A DNA stretch of 64,000 nt, from the NCBI RefSeq assembly GCF_022605725.1, contig NC_065550.1, positions 8,432,001 through 8,496,000 on the forward strand, in the 5' to 3' direction. Each line of letters begins with the position of its first letter. Position 1 is the first letter of the stretch. Made by a program: the position numbers and the translations under genes. The notes under the pieces were generated by a model. That model saw only the letters and a program-made list of their open reading frames with translations. It ran no database searches and was not told the DNA's origin. The DNA comes from Anthonomus grandis grandis (Eukaryota; Arthropoda; Insecta; Coleoptera; Curculionidae). Positions 31,329-42,880 of this stretch are shown one piece after another.

Positions 31329-33592
31329 ATGACGTCAAAGAGACGGCAACAAATCTTTTGGACCGAAACAAGAAGGAAAGCGATAGTTATTAGTGTGGCC
31401 GAAGCAGCTGGATTGCTAGACCAGAAGAAAAGGCGGTTCTGGGTTCACCCTTTTCTTACTAAAAGGGAAAAAGAAAAAAGATTTCAAACATTCTATTCCG
31501 ACATCCGCAAATATGAAGATAAATTTTTTCAATACTATAGGATGTCTAAAAAGTCATTCGATGAATTGCTAATTACTATGCGGCCATACATAAGAAAAAA
31601 AAACACAAGGTGGAGAAAATCAATTAGTGCCGAAGAAAGACTGACAGTTACATTAAGGTAAGCTATATACCTACTTATATAATTTTTTAAAATGGGTACT
31701 TAATTCCAAAATAAAACAAACTGAAAAATATAGTTGACACAAATGTATTTGGTTTTGGTTAATTCAGTTTTTTAACAAGTAAAAAATATAAATTATATAA
31801 GTTCATCTTCAGAAGGGTGATTGCTGGGTAATGATTGCGTGTAGTAGGAAGGAAGAGTGTTAGTTTGAAGCTGATGATACGACGTTTGGTTATCGGAATA
31901 AGGGTGTTGAATGTAATTAGTATGTTGGGAGGAAGACACAAAGCTATTGGAAAACGAGGCAGAAGACACGGGAAAAGGAGAAGAGGTTCCTGAGCTTGTG
32001 CTTGAGCCTGAACCGAGGGGCACTGAAACTCTTTTACGCCTTCGTAGTTGGATGAAGAAATCGTTAACGTAATGCCGGAACTCTAAATTGTCGCCTTCGG
32101 ATAATTTGTCCATAAAGGGTACTATGGACATCATAAACAATTTGTTTGAATTATCTGGTTCTATTTCGGGCTGTGGCATTGGCTTTTCAAGGGTCTTTAG
32201 CAGTTGGGATTGGAACTGCGACATTTTAGGTTTTTTTGGCAGAGTTGAGGTGGAATAAACAGTTGTAGAAGTTGAAGTTGAAGGGGATAACGGGGGTGTA
32301 GGTCGAGGTATAGGTAGTGCTTGAGATGAAGAAGAGTCGGTCTCTGAGTGTCCTTCCAATTGTGATTCATGCTCCTCTTCGTCGAAGGAAATGTTACCAG
32401 AAGTGCTGTAAAAAGAAAAACAGTTCTATTATTTTGCTGCAGAAATGAACGCGAACGAAATACAAACCTTCTTTTCTTAGAAGCTGAGAGAAGGAACTCC
32501 AAAGCATCGGCATACATATATTTGGTTTTTTTGGCCGCAGCTCCGCTTTTGGGTCCTTGTAGTGTCTTGCGGAAATGGTCGCGAACGTTTTTCCACTTCA
32601 ACTTCACATCTGCAACTAAACATTTAGAAAAAAAAAATAGGTATTGCGATTTTCAAATAAGTACAAAATAATTTTTTTGTAAGTATATGCACGAATATAT
32701 ATTTTTTTTTAGATATCTGTCCACTGGCTTGACATTCAGTGCCTTGCAGTACGAATTCTACATAGGAAGGTCTACAATTGGTTCCATAATTAAAGAAACG
32801 TGCCAACTAATTTGGGATGTTCTGCAAGAGACTGAAATGCCCAAACCTACTCAGGAATCATGGAGTGCCATCGCTGAACTATTCTATAAAAAAACTAACT
32901 TTCCCAATTGCGTTGGTGCCGTCGATGGGAAGCACATTAGATATTTTAAACCTTGTGGCTCAGGTTCAAAGTTTTTCAATTACAAAAAATACTTCTCAGT
33001 GGTTTTAATGGCTGTAGCGGATGCAAATCTCAGTTTTATAGCTATTAATGTGGGAGCATATGGACAAGAAGGAGACTCGACTGTGTTTAGAGATAGCCCT
33101 TTAGGTAAAAAATTGTACACAGGGCAACTTAAACTTCCCGAGCCACAATGTCTACCACAAACGGTGTCAAATCGTCAACCATTTGTGATGGTGGGTGATG
33201 AGGCTTTTCAGTTACACACCAATCTTTTACGTCCATTCCCTAGCCGTAATCTTGATTCCCGAAAGAGAGTATTCAACTACCGTCTTTCGCGATGTAGGCG
33301 TACAGTTGAATGTGCTTTTGGTGTTCTTTGCGATAAGTGGCGTATATTTCATTCACCAATCATTGTTGAACCTGATACCATTGATAGCATTATAAAGGCG
33401 TGTTGTGTACTGCATAATTTTATAAGAAAGCGGGATGGCGTCAACTATGATATTCTTGAAAATCATACATTAATTGATGTAGAAAAATGTGGTCAATGCC
33501 CACGAGGAGAAGGGATTGATGTGAGAAACTATTTCGCCGACTATTTTGTAGGACCAGGAGCCGTTCCATTCCAACAACACCTCCTTTACTAA
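31329..33592 (+). CDS. Harbinger-2 DDE transposase (HARBI1/DDE_Tnp_4), 2 exons, 402 aa
   Basis: Exon 1 is 31329-31657 (MTSKRRQQIFWTETRRKAIV..., then SKKSFDELLITMRPYIRKK and RLTVTL), donor GTAAGC. Exon 2 is 32713-33592 after a TTTTTTTTTAG acceptor. The junction codon is AG|A (Arg), giving TLRYLSTGLTFSALQY, the conserved region preceding the helix-turn-helix. 1209 nt in all. Catalytic motifs: CVGAVDGKHI, GQEGDSTVF and RRTVECAFGVL, so Asp-Asp-Glu is complete. The C-terminus YFADYFVGPGAVPFQQ matches the family end. It would excise elements with GGCGCCTG ends at TWA sites, together with the MADF partner. Its intron contains MADF exons 3 and 4 on the other strand. Confidence 0.93.
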
Positions 33593-34533
33593 TTATTTTT
33601 GAACTCAAGGGAAATATAATGTTTCTACATATAGATGGTTATAAAAGCATGTTTAGGTTAACACAATTTTTATACGTATAATCAAATAAAATATTGTTAC
33701 ATTATAATATACTCACTTTTTTTCTGCTTGTCTGCTGAACTAAGCTCTTCCCATTCCTCTTGATTTAATTGAACAGTAATTTCAGTCCAGCATTTCTCCT
33801 AAAAATACAGTGTGTTTTTAATAGTTATGCTATAGACCGTAGGAATAGGGTACAGTTGAGGGAGTCTTTTATTTTGTTTGGCATTTTGAGGGTTAAATGT
33901 AGCAAATGTTAGCCGATGAAAATATGGGTGATTTTAATGCTTTTCCCTATTCGAAAATTCGGAAAATCCATTTTCATTTAAATAAAAGAATTCTTTATTA
34001 TCGCAAATTGTCTGGCATTAAAATAAAAGATTGATATTGATCAGTAATTATTGCACCAATAAAAAGTGCTAGACGGCCTTTAATGACCGAGAGGTGAGGG
34101 GTTCACTTGCAAGAAAAAGGTAGTTTTTTTATTTTTGTCAGAAAATCGAGAGAATGAAAGGTTTTGTTGCAAAAATAACGCTGAAACATTGCTAGACGGT
34201 TTTAAAACCATCCCTATTTTCATCAGCTACATACAGCCCATGATACAATAAACACAAGATATGTTACTCAAGGGCAATGCACTCATGCGGAGAGTAAAAT
34301 TTTCAGACGTTGCCAGAATTTTTCAGGTGAATTTCTTTTTTTTCCGTGGTAACCAGGTGAATATTTTACTATCCACATGACGTCAGAACGCTCTAGTGTC
34401 ATATCTTGTATTTATTTTATCATGCATACAAGGTATTTCCTACCTTTATCGTTCTGTTTTTATATTCATCACATCCTTTATCCCACAGTGAGGGGCAACT
34501 TTGAATTAACTGGATCATTTTGTCCGTATCCAT
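31793..34533 (-). CDS. Harbinger-2 MADF-BESS protein, 4 exons, 310 aa
   Basis: Predicted joins on the minus strand: 34533-34444 (MDTDKMIQLIQSCPSLWDKG...), 33798-33717 (EKCWTEITVQLNQEEWEELS), 32615-32468 (ADVKLKWKNVRDHFRKTLQG) and 32405-31793. All introns are GT-AG (donors GTAGGA, GTGAGT, GTTTGT; acceptors TTTTTAG, TGTTTAG, TTTACAG). The sum is 933 nt, open throughout. Residues ~4-88 form a MADF domain with its Trp residues. About 190-225 (SNKLFMMSIVPFMDKLSEGD...) fits a BESS motif, between Ser/Pro/Thr-rich linkers. MADF proteins bind DNA; in Harbingers this second protein is thought to guide the transposase to DNA and nucleus. Intron 2 contains transposase exon 2. Confidence 0.85.
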
Positions 34534-35556
34534 AATGGATGCAAATAATAGAAAAAGAACACAACACAGAACACAACACGTCCGTCATACACAAAGTTCA
34601 ATAGCTAAATACCACAAAAATTGCGTAAAAATGAGACACGCTCAACGTTCCGCAATTTCTAGTGTGCCGCGTCCCATTTGATAGTGTTGAATACCGTCCC
34701 TTTGGCGGCCCGCTCCCTCCGGCGTTTCGAGCGTTCTCCGCTATCTGCTGGCGGGAAAAATATTGTCGAGGCGATGCCGTCGCCGCTAACGGGCTTGTGT
34801 GCCGCGACGCATTTGATTGCATGTGTTTAGTAAAAGCGGCCCGACAACGCCAGCGGTATGACGCCACCGCCCTTGGCATGTGTGGCAGGCGCCTTAAAAC
34901 CGAGAGATCGCTTGGAATCTGTTAAGGTCGGGGCACACATATCCGTACCGAGACCGCACTGTGCCCGCAGCGTAGCTCGGCCGTGTCTCGGTGCGTTATC
35001 TCCCACACATCTCCGACACACGGCCGCATCCCGCATCGCATTGGACGGTCATGACGCACTTTAAAGTATTCACTTTGGATCGAAACTTAATTGGGTTGGT
35101 ACATTAAATTTATTTCAAAGAAAAATGTTTTCGAAATTTGGTAATGATCAACAAATGCAGCATTCGCAATACGAGAACAACTAAATGATTTCTTTAGTTC
35201 TATAGAGGGCAGCGTAGATTGGCAGGAAAATACAGCCCTGGCAATTTAAATAATTTAATTTATGGATCATATTTGCCAGTTTTTTTAGATGTTGCATCTT
35301 TTTCGCTAAAATGTAGTAAATAAAATCTAGATAGTCTCAAATTCATGTTTTTTAGTAGTTATTTGGTTTCTTCGCCGTAAAAAAATTTTTTCTAAGACGA
35401 AAATCCCAAACAACTAATGTAGAATCTAGTGGTAAAAATATTGGTAATTAAATTTTGTAACCTTTTTTTATGTAAATTTAAAAACTAAATAAAAACCTAG
35501 TATATTGAGTAATTGGAATTTGCGTATACAACTATCGCTACCAGTTAACCAGTTTA

Positions 35557-37630
35557 TAGAGCAATAAACTGGGGAATTCCGTTCTGTTTGGCTACATTTC
35601 GTGGTAGTTCATAGGCGCAGGTACTTATAATATTTATGAATTTAATTTTCACGGATTAAATGCCTTTATTTTGAAAGAGATTAAATACTAAATAAATACT
35701 TTTAATCCTTTTGTATAGGTACCTATCATTTAACGCTTTGTAACATGCAAAAATGGGGTCAGGTAATATATACAGACTATAAATACTTTTAAATCATATT
35801 TTAAACGTTAGTAGTCACTGCTACGCTGTAGTGTAATCACAATATTATTATCCCAATATTTAAAAAATGGAGGTATTCAGTCCAACGAAAAGATGTACTA
35901 AAAATTCTCCACTATCTAAGTTATTATTTTAAATGTACATGATTGCATAAAACACGATTACCCTAGTTTTACTGTGCAAGAAATTGTTGAAAAATGTTCT
36001 CGAATGAGTGGAATTGGAAAGTCCACCATTTTCAAATTGTTGCGGGAAAGAAAAGTAGCAGGTCAAGTGGAATCTCCCAAGCAAAAGCCAGGACGACCTA
36101 CAAAAGTCCTTGATGAAAATGCTAAATGTATAATTCGAAGAAAAGTTCACTCTTTTTATTTTAAAAAGGAAATGCCCACCCTAGACAAAATTTTAATGGA
36201 GCTTGGCCGAGATGACAGTATTCCGTTGATAAGTAGAAAACTTTTATGGAAAACTTTAAAAAATATGGATTTTGCCTGGGAAAAGCATAACCGCAAAGCA
36301 CTTTTACTGGAGAGCGACGAAATTGTTTGTTGGAGACGACAATACTTATCAAGAAGTATCAAGCAGTACCGCAGGGAGCAAAAGAAAGTTTTTTATCTTG
36401 ATGAGACGTAGATTAACGAAGGTTATATATTCCAAAAAATGTGGCAAGACAAAAATATAACCAGTGCTCGCCAAGCTTTCATAGAAGGCCTGTCTACGGG
36501 TATTAAAGTACCTTCGGGAAAAGGAAAAAGATTTATAATCACACATATTGGAAGCGAAGAGGGATTTTTAAAAGAAGGTCTGCTAACATTTGAGTCGACT
36601 CGCACAGGAGATTACCATGAAGACATAAACTCAGACGCTTTCGAGGACTATTTTGGTGAAATGATAAAATTTCTTCCGGCTAATTCGGTGGTGGTTATGG
36701 ATAACGCAAGCTATCATTCACGGCGAATAGAGAAGACGCCAACTTCAAGTTGGAGAAAGCAAGAAATTATCGATTGGCTGACTGCAAAAGGTATTGCGTT
36801 TGAAGCAAACTTGACAAAAAAAGAACTGCTGGCAATAGCAAACTTACACAAAACTCGTTTCATGAAATACGCCGTGGAAGGTATAGCCGAAAAATATAAT
36901 ATAACTGTACTGTGCTTACCGCCATATCATTGCGAACTAAATCCTATAGAACTGATATGGGCGCAGGTAAAAGGATTTGTACCAAGACAAAACACGACTT
37001 TTAAAATGAAAGATGTTAAGCTACTGTTTGATCAAGCCATTACGGAAGCGACACCAGAGAATTGGCGAAAAGCAGTCCAGCATGTAATTAAGCAAGAGGA
37101 CAAAATGTGGGATCTTGACAACCTCATCGATCAGACAGTCGATCCTTTAATTATAATGTCAAGAGGTGATGACAGTTCGTCAGATGACGAAGAAGACTAC
37201 AATCTATTATAATTTAAAATTGTTATACACTGTTCAAAAAGTGCCAGATCCAAAAGTGACATTTTCAACTGTTTTACTCTACATATTATGTTCAATAAAT
37301 TTGTGAAAAAAATATATTATTCCATTTAAACAAAAGTAACTTTCTAAAATAAAATAGCATTTAAGTACATTAATTATAAGGTAAAAGACAAGTCTCAGTT
37401 GCACGCCTTTGGCGAACCGTTTTCAATGTTTATCAGTGGGTAACAATGGGCAAAACTCATAAATTGACCTAAAACCGGGTGGCACTACCTGCAATCAACG
37501 AAAAGAAAGAATTTTACATTGAAACTAATACCCAACTAAGGTAGTGGTATAAAATATTGGTGGATCACCAGGTACCACTTTTGCATACCTAATGAGGTTT
37601 TATTGCTCTACACACTTCTGAAATAGAGTA
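35557..37630 (+). mobile_element. Sailor copy C, defective
   Basis: Matches copy B from TATAGAGCAATAAACTGG (35557) to the right TIR ending at 37630 (TA at 37631-37632). The outermost ~18 bp of the left TIR are replaced by unrelated sequence, so one end is damaged. The gene is broken as described separately. The 5' leader and 3' tail are otherwise ~98-99% like copy B. Confidence 0.88.
35867..37212 (+). pseudogene. Sailor transposase copy C (frameshift and stop)
   Basis: Same gene as 21055-22407. A 10-bp deletion about 50 bp after the ATG (CCACTATC then TAAGTT) shifts the frame. Trp184 is a TAG stop (36409-36411) directly after the DET of the first catalytic motif. A small insertion changes YLRSIK to YLSRSIK. 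A few further substitutions occur (for example I to M near 36172, A to P near 36984). The catalytic codons themselves remain. Dead as a gene, but its remaining end could respond to transposase from copies A or B. Confidence 0.93.
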
Positions 37631-37720
37631 TAATTAATATTTTTTTATGGATATAGAAGTACCAACCTTAGTTAATTTTAGTACTAAATAGTACTAAATT
37701 TCATTGTCTCCGGAATTACG

Positions 37721-37882
<162 letters not shown>

Positions 37883-38860
37883 GCCTTTATATTACGAAAA
37901 TAGTTACAAAAGTTATTATCCAAAAATGCGGCGAGATCTAGCCTGGGGCTACTCTATCTAACCGCAAATGTATCAAATTTCACCAAAAACCGTATATGTT
38001 CCAAATTTCACCAAAATCGGACAACTAGAAGTTGGTCAAATTTGAGTTTCAAGATTTGCACCGAACATACATAGTTAGTTACATATGTACATACATACAT
38101 ACATTGCAAGTTAAATAAAAGCTCTTCAAAAAACTGCATGTTTCCTATCCTAAAATATGAATTAGAACATTTTCTAGGTCGTTTTTTTACACCTGATCTT
38201 ACACACCACTTCAAATATCAAGCTCAATCTTCGTTTGATTTTTGTAAAATGGGCTGTAATGCATTTTAGAAAAAAGAATCAATTTCACGGTGTATAAAAT
38301 AATTACAACTGGAACAAATTATAATAGCCGCTTACTAAAACAAATTCGCTCATCTAGACAACTGGATGTTGCCAAAATCTACCTAATATACTACAAATTA
38401 TTTAACAATTTTTCGAATTAAATTTATTAAAAATATGTTTTATAAATTTGGACCCACTTTTTTTGTTCAATTCCAAAGAAATTTTCTTCCACACTCTGTC
38501 TTTATAATGTGTATTCCTATATTTTTCATTTTTTTAATCATACAGTGATAGAAACTTCCTTACTTCCTCTATTAACCTTTCAATTTCCATTTTGAATAGC
38601 TAAATTTTATTGCTCGTTCGAGACCGTACAACGCACCGTCACCGTTGAAAATTAAACAAAACTATTCTAGCTCGTTGCGGACTCGGTGCAGAGTCGGCGC
38701 ACGGGCACGGTGCGGTCATGTTAAGACTACTTCATATGATTACGAACGACAATTCACAACCGAGACACGGCCGTGCTACGGTGCGTGCTCGGTGCGGACT
38801 CGTTGCGGGCATGTGTGTCCCGACCATTAAAGAAATATTACAACCATGAACCCTAGAATC

Positions 38861-39121
38861 GTAGGACGTTCAACGCCTATGTAGAGCTGTGTTCTGTCTC
38901 TGTGCCACGTTCTGTCTCTCTTGCGCTCATGTAATCCAGTCTGATAGGCTGACATTATACAGAAATTTCAGCCTGCTTTCTCGAGGTTACGTCGTATTGC
39001 TGCTATTTTGTTTTTGTAAGCGCACTAAATAATGCGTATCTCATATGCGCGGCGCACATGACCGACTGCTTTTAGCTTCCCCCACCAGTACCCGTTGAAC
39101 GTCCTGAGATTCTAAAATCTA
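38861..39121. mobile_element. ~260-bp MITE with ACGTTCAACG ends
   Basis: CTAGAATCGTAGGACGTTCA at the left and, inward from the right, TAGAATCTCAGGACGTTCAA. The interior is GC-richer than the flanks. A related phrase set (CTACGTTCAATATGCG, TAATAGGCTGA) occurs at 46870-47000, suggesting a family. TSD not certain. Confidence 0.6.
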
Positions 39122-39124
39122 GGG

Positions 39125-39544
39125 GCATGAATTTGAAAAATGTTGCACTGTCAATAACGTCAGCATTGCTTTCAAAGTTTCAAAATAATCAAATTAGTAA
39201 ACAACAAGAGGGTTTTGATTTTTTTTTTATATTATTTATTTACAAACAACTATAAAACATATTTATGATGTATTTATAGAAGTTATTGTATGCTCGTCAT
39301 GGGCTAGTATATTTTGATGTTATATTTGAATTTTTTGTGCCTCTCCATAAATAGGAGCATGAGAATTTTATACTCCATAAACACCATGAGCATCCCTTTT
39401 TTTCTTAATAAGTGCTTCATTCAAGGATCTTCTTGATTTAAGGTAAACTTGCTAAAAATACTAAGAAAAGCCTTCAAATCGTTGTAAATACATATTTTCT
39501 TTATTTAAACTTACATATTATTTATACAATTACTTTATATTACA
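39125..39544. other. Unassigned AT-rich DNA
   Basis: Nothing recognised on either strand. Confidence 0.5.
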
Positions 39545-39546
39545 TA

Positions 39547-41787
39547 CAGGGTGTCCCAGCGAAAACGAAACAGAGGTATTTTTGGTATGAAAAAAAAATT
39601 TTTTTACAAAAATCTCGAACACGTCGATTTTATTTTCGAGGGGGACAACTTTGCCTTACCAAGCCACCCTCATACCAGTAACCCTCTTTGAGAGGGTGGG
39701 ATCACCCCTAAAATCTTAAATAGAAAGAGGGGTCGTGTGATACCTTATTTTAAAGGTCTTTTAATTCTGAATATAACTGCCAAATTTGAAGTGGCTAAAA
39801 TTTTTTATCCGGATATGACAGCTTGTCAAAATTGTAGAAACAGCGAAAATGAAAAAGGTATTTTGAACTCTGTTTTGGATAATATTTTTAAAAGAATAAG
39901 GAAGTCCTAATTTCAAAGGGGTCACTTAATAATTAAGAGGCCACCCTAATACCTGAAACCCTTTACGAGGGGTTGCAAGCAGCCCTTAAATCTTAAATAG
40001 AAAAAGGGGTCATGTCATTCCTTATTTTGAAGGCCTTTTTACTCTGAATTTAAATGGTGACTTCTGAGTGACTGATGGATATCTTGTGGATATAATAGCA
40101 AGAAATATCTTTACTGCCAGTAAAAGTGGAGAGATAAGAAATACCTACCCTTTTCCTTTTGTGTCTTTTAAATAAAACAAGTTTATTTAAATTATGTCAA
40201 TTTATTAAATGTTCAAATTGTGCCCCGCCTACTTCCATGCAGGAATACAGGTTTTGCTCAAAACAATGCCTGACGTTTTGTAGAACTTCAGGTGTTATCA
40301 TCTGACACTGGTTTATCATTCTCTGGCATAAGTCTTCTAGGGTGTCTGGTTGGATAGCGTAAACTTTTGTTTTTAAATGCCCCCATAAAAAAAATTCTAT
40401 GGGTATATCTAATGGGGTTAAATCGGGTGACCTAGCTGGCCATTCCATAAAAGGTCCTCTCCTTCCAATCCAACGATCAGGAAATATCTCATCAAGATAT
40501 TGCCTCACACCAGCAGCATAATGTGGAGGCGCTCCCCGTCTTGTTGGAAAACGACTTGATCATCATCAGAATGATTTCCGCCTTCCATTATTTCTACTAT
40601 TCTTGGATATACGGCATTTTCCAAGAGATCTCGGTACATTTCTCCATTTAAATTTCCGGGCAAAAAAAACGGACCAACAATGAAGCCGCCCAAGATTCCC
40701 GCCCAAACATTTAACTTCTCAGGGAACTGGGTATGAACTTAACGAAACTGGCCCGGATTTGCATTTGACTAGTAGCGGCAGTTATGACGATTTACGTTGC
40801 CATTAAGAAAAAAAGTACATTCATCTGAAAAGTAAATGTTGTAAATAAGACGCGGATTAACAGTTATCATATCACTAAGCGATTCACAAAATTGCACTCG
40901 TCTGTCAAAATCGTCCTCATTCAGTTCTTGCACCAGTATTACTATAGTATTATTAATAAGTATTTTTAATAGTATTAACTATTTAAATAAATGCTGCTTT
41001 ATGAAAAAAGTACCAATGATATTTAGCAAGCTAAATAAATTCTTCAGATACTTGTGTTTGCATTTTATTTGGTATTTTGTTTTTATTTATGATATGCTGA
41101 TAAGGTGTAATAACAATAATATTAACAATACTAATAAATTTTTAATCATGTTTTAATGATCCAATAAAAAAAATTATAAGAAAGGGTTTCAGGCATAAAG
41201 GTTTATTTAAAGCATTTTTTCCAGAATTTTATTTGGCTTTCATATCCAGAAGAAATCCATCAGTCACTCAGAAGTCACCATTTAAATTTAAAGTAAAAAC
41301 GCTTTCAACATAAGGTATAACACGATCCCTCTTTCTGTTTAAGATTTAAGGGGTGCTTTCAACCCCTCGTAAAGGATTCCAGGTATTAGGTGGCCTCTTA
41401 ATTAATAAGTGACCCCTTCGAAAATAGGATTTCCTTGTTCTTTTAAAAATATTATCCAAAAAAGAGTCCATAATACCTTTTTCATTTTCGCTGTTTCCGC
41501 AATTTTGACAAGCTGTTTTATCCAGAGAAATAATTTTAGCTACTTCAAATTTGGCAGTTATATTCAGAATTAAAAGACCTTTAAAATAAGGTATCATATG
41601 ACCCCTCTTTCCATTTAGGATTTTAGGGGTGATTCCACCCCCTCGAAGGGGGTTGCTGGTATGAGGGTGCCTTGGTAAGGAAAAGTTGTCCCCCTCAAAA
41701 ATAAAATCGACGTGTCCGAGATTTTTGAAAAAAAAAATTTTTTTCATACCGAAAATAGCTCTGTTTCGTTTTCGCTGGGACACCCTG
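39547..41787 (-). mobile_element. Mariner M7 with ~590-bp terminal inverted repeats
   Basis: CAGGGTGTCCCAGCGAAAAC begins both ends (inward), and similarity continues to about 40130 and 41210 respectively. TA at 39545-39546 and 41788-41789. 2241 bp. Each TIR contains two diverged copies of a ~110-bp block (for example 39690-39800 and 39955-40065: CTTAAATAGAAAGAGGGGTC-type). About 80% TIR identity indicates age. The central unique part holds a minus-strand DD41D transposase remnant. Confidence 0.88.
40197..40940 (-). pseudogene. M7 mariner transposase remnant (DD41D-like)
   Basis: From 40940: LVQELNEDDFDRRVQFCE, IYFSDECTFFLNGNVNRHNC (first Asp), a stop near 40741, NVWAGIL...IVGPFFLPGNLNGEMYRDLL, VFQQDGERLHIML (second Asp, the usual AP of DGAPPH lost). 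After a frameshift at ~40505 comes RQYLDEIFPDRWIGRRGPFM, PDLTPLDIPIEFFLWG (third Asp, with two or three extra residues) and ending HLIN. The N-terminal DNA-binding part is missing because the gene stops at the boundary of the long TIR. Non-functional. Confidence 0.85.
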
Positions 41788-41789
41788 TA

Positions 41790-42880
41790 TAACTATACAA
41801 TAATTAATGGTTAATTAACATGTTGCAAAGGGCACAATTGGTGAAGTTTAACCGTAAAAGAAAAAAACCAATAATTATACAAAAAAACATGCATAGGATA
41901 TTTTAACCAAATTCACATAAACTTATATCCCTACTGATTTTGTAACAATAGTAATTTATATTTTGATTAAAAAAAAATATTTTACAAATTATAATTTTAA
42001 TTTGTAAGGGCAATTTATTGTATAAATTTACCCTGGTGTACCTGAAACTTATTTGAGAGGATAAGGTTTTATATTAGGGCATAGTTAAGATGCTTTATCT
42101 CCAAGAATACATTTATGTACAGCATATTTAAAAGGTTTCTCAAACAAATAAATAGGTTCTTTTATTAGCAAAAGTTTTCTTACAAAAATGAAAAAATTAT
42201 ATCTATATTTTTGAGCCAGCCCAGTTTTTTAATCTTAGAAACATAATCATATTTTTGTAATCTATATACAAATCTAGCATATATTTCTCACATATTGAAT
42301 TCTTTTCTGCCAGCCTGGCAGCACGGCTATACATCTGCCTAGTAGTATCCACATCATTTGTCCGAGTTAGCTTATAGTACAAAATTATAATGGCTGTTCC
42401 GGTTGTGACTAAATGGGCTCAGCACAAGGTCAATAAATGAATAAAAAAAAAGAATTCTTTTCTTATTTACTACATGGATACACTATAAAAAAACATTCAT
42501 TTATTGACATTGGTGATTCTCATAGCTTTCTTCTTGTCTTAAAATTCAATATGAGCCTAAAGTAATTTCATTTTGATACTCTTGATAACCTTTAAATCTA
42601 AATTTAAAAGCTCAACAGTGTGTTCTGAATGGTTAAGTTGATACAACAATCCATTCAGTCTGATGACCTGTTGTCAGTTGTTTCAATAACCATCAAGCTC
42701 TATCATCAAAATTAATAAATATAAATTGAGCTACAATAGACCTAGTCTATTGTAGTACTATAGTCTCAGTGGAGGGACACAAGGTGCCCCACTCACAATA
42801 CAAACCTAACCTAACCTATCATTAAACCCATAATACAACCTGCCGCACATTAAGTCATGATCTATGACATTAAAAGTAGT
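41790..42880. other. Unassigned AT-rich DNA
   Basis: No coding signal recognised. A perfect 11-bp hairpin CTACAATAGAC/GTCTATTGTAG (42731-42755) and a short CCTAACCTAACCT tract (~42806-42820) are present. Confidence 0.45.

Larger units (their letters stand above)
31153..34893 (+). mobile_element. Harbinger-2: apparently intact PIF/Harbinger transposon
   Basis: TIRs of ~55 bp start GGCGCCTGCCACACATGCCA on both sides and continue GGCGGTGGCGTCAT...GCTGGCGTTGTCGG with few mismatches. The TTA duplication is at 31150-31152 and 34894-34896. 3741 bp, carrying a two-exon plus-strand transposase and a four-exon minus-strand MADF-BESS gene interlocked through introns. No frameshift or stop is seen in either spliced frame, and no nested insertion. 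This is the best-preserved multi-gene element in the window. Confidence 0.93.

Noticed and set aside
34598..35064. Several overlapping GC-rich ORFs on both strands
   Set aside because: They cover the GC-rich terminal repeats of Harbinger-2 and H3; no domain, no codon signal, present on both strands.
41346..41783. 145-codon minus-strand ORF
   Set aside because: It lies wholly inside the M7 terminal inverted repeat, and its mirror at the other end is broken; it is translated TIR, not a gene.
42806..42820. CCTAACCTAACCT, considered as telomeric repeat
   Set aside because: Three units only; too short to mean an interstitial telomere.
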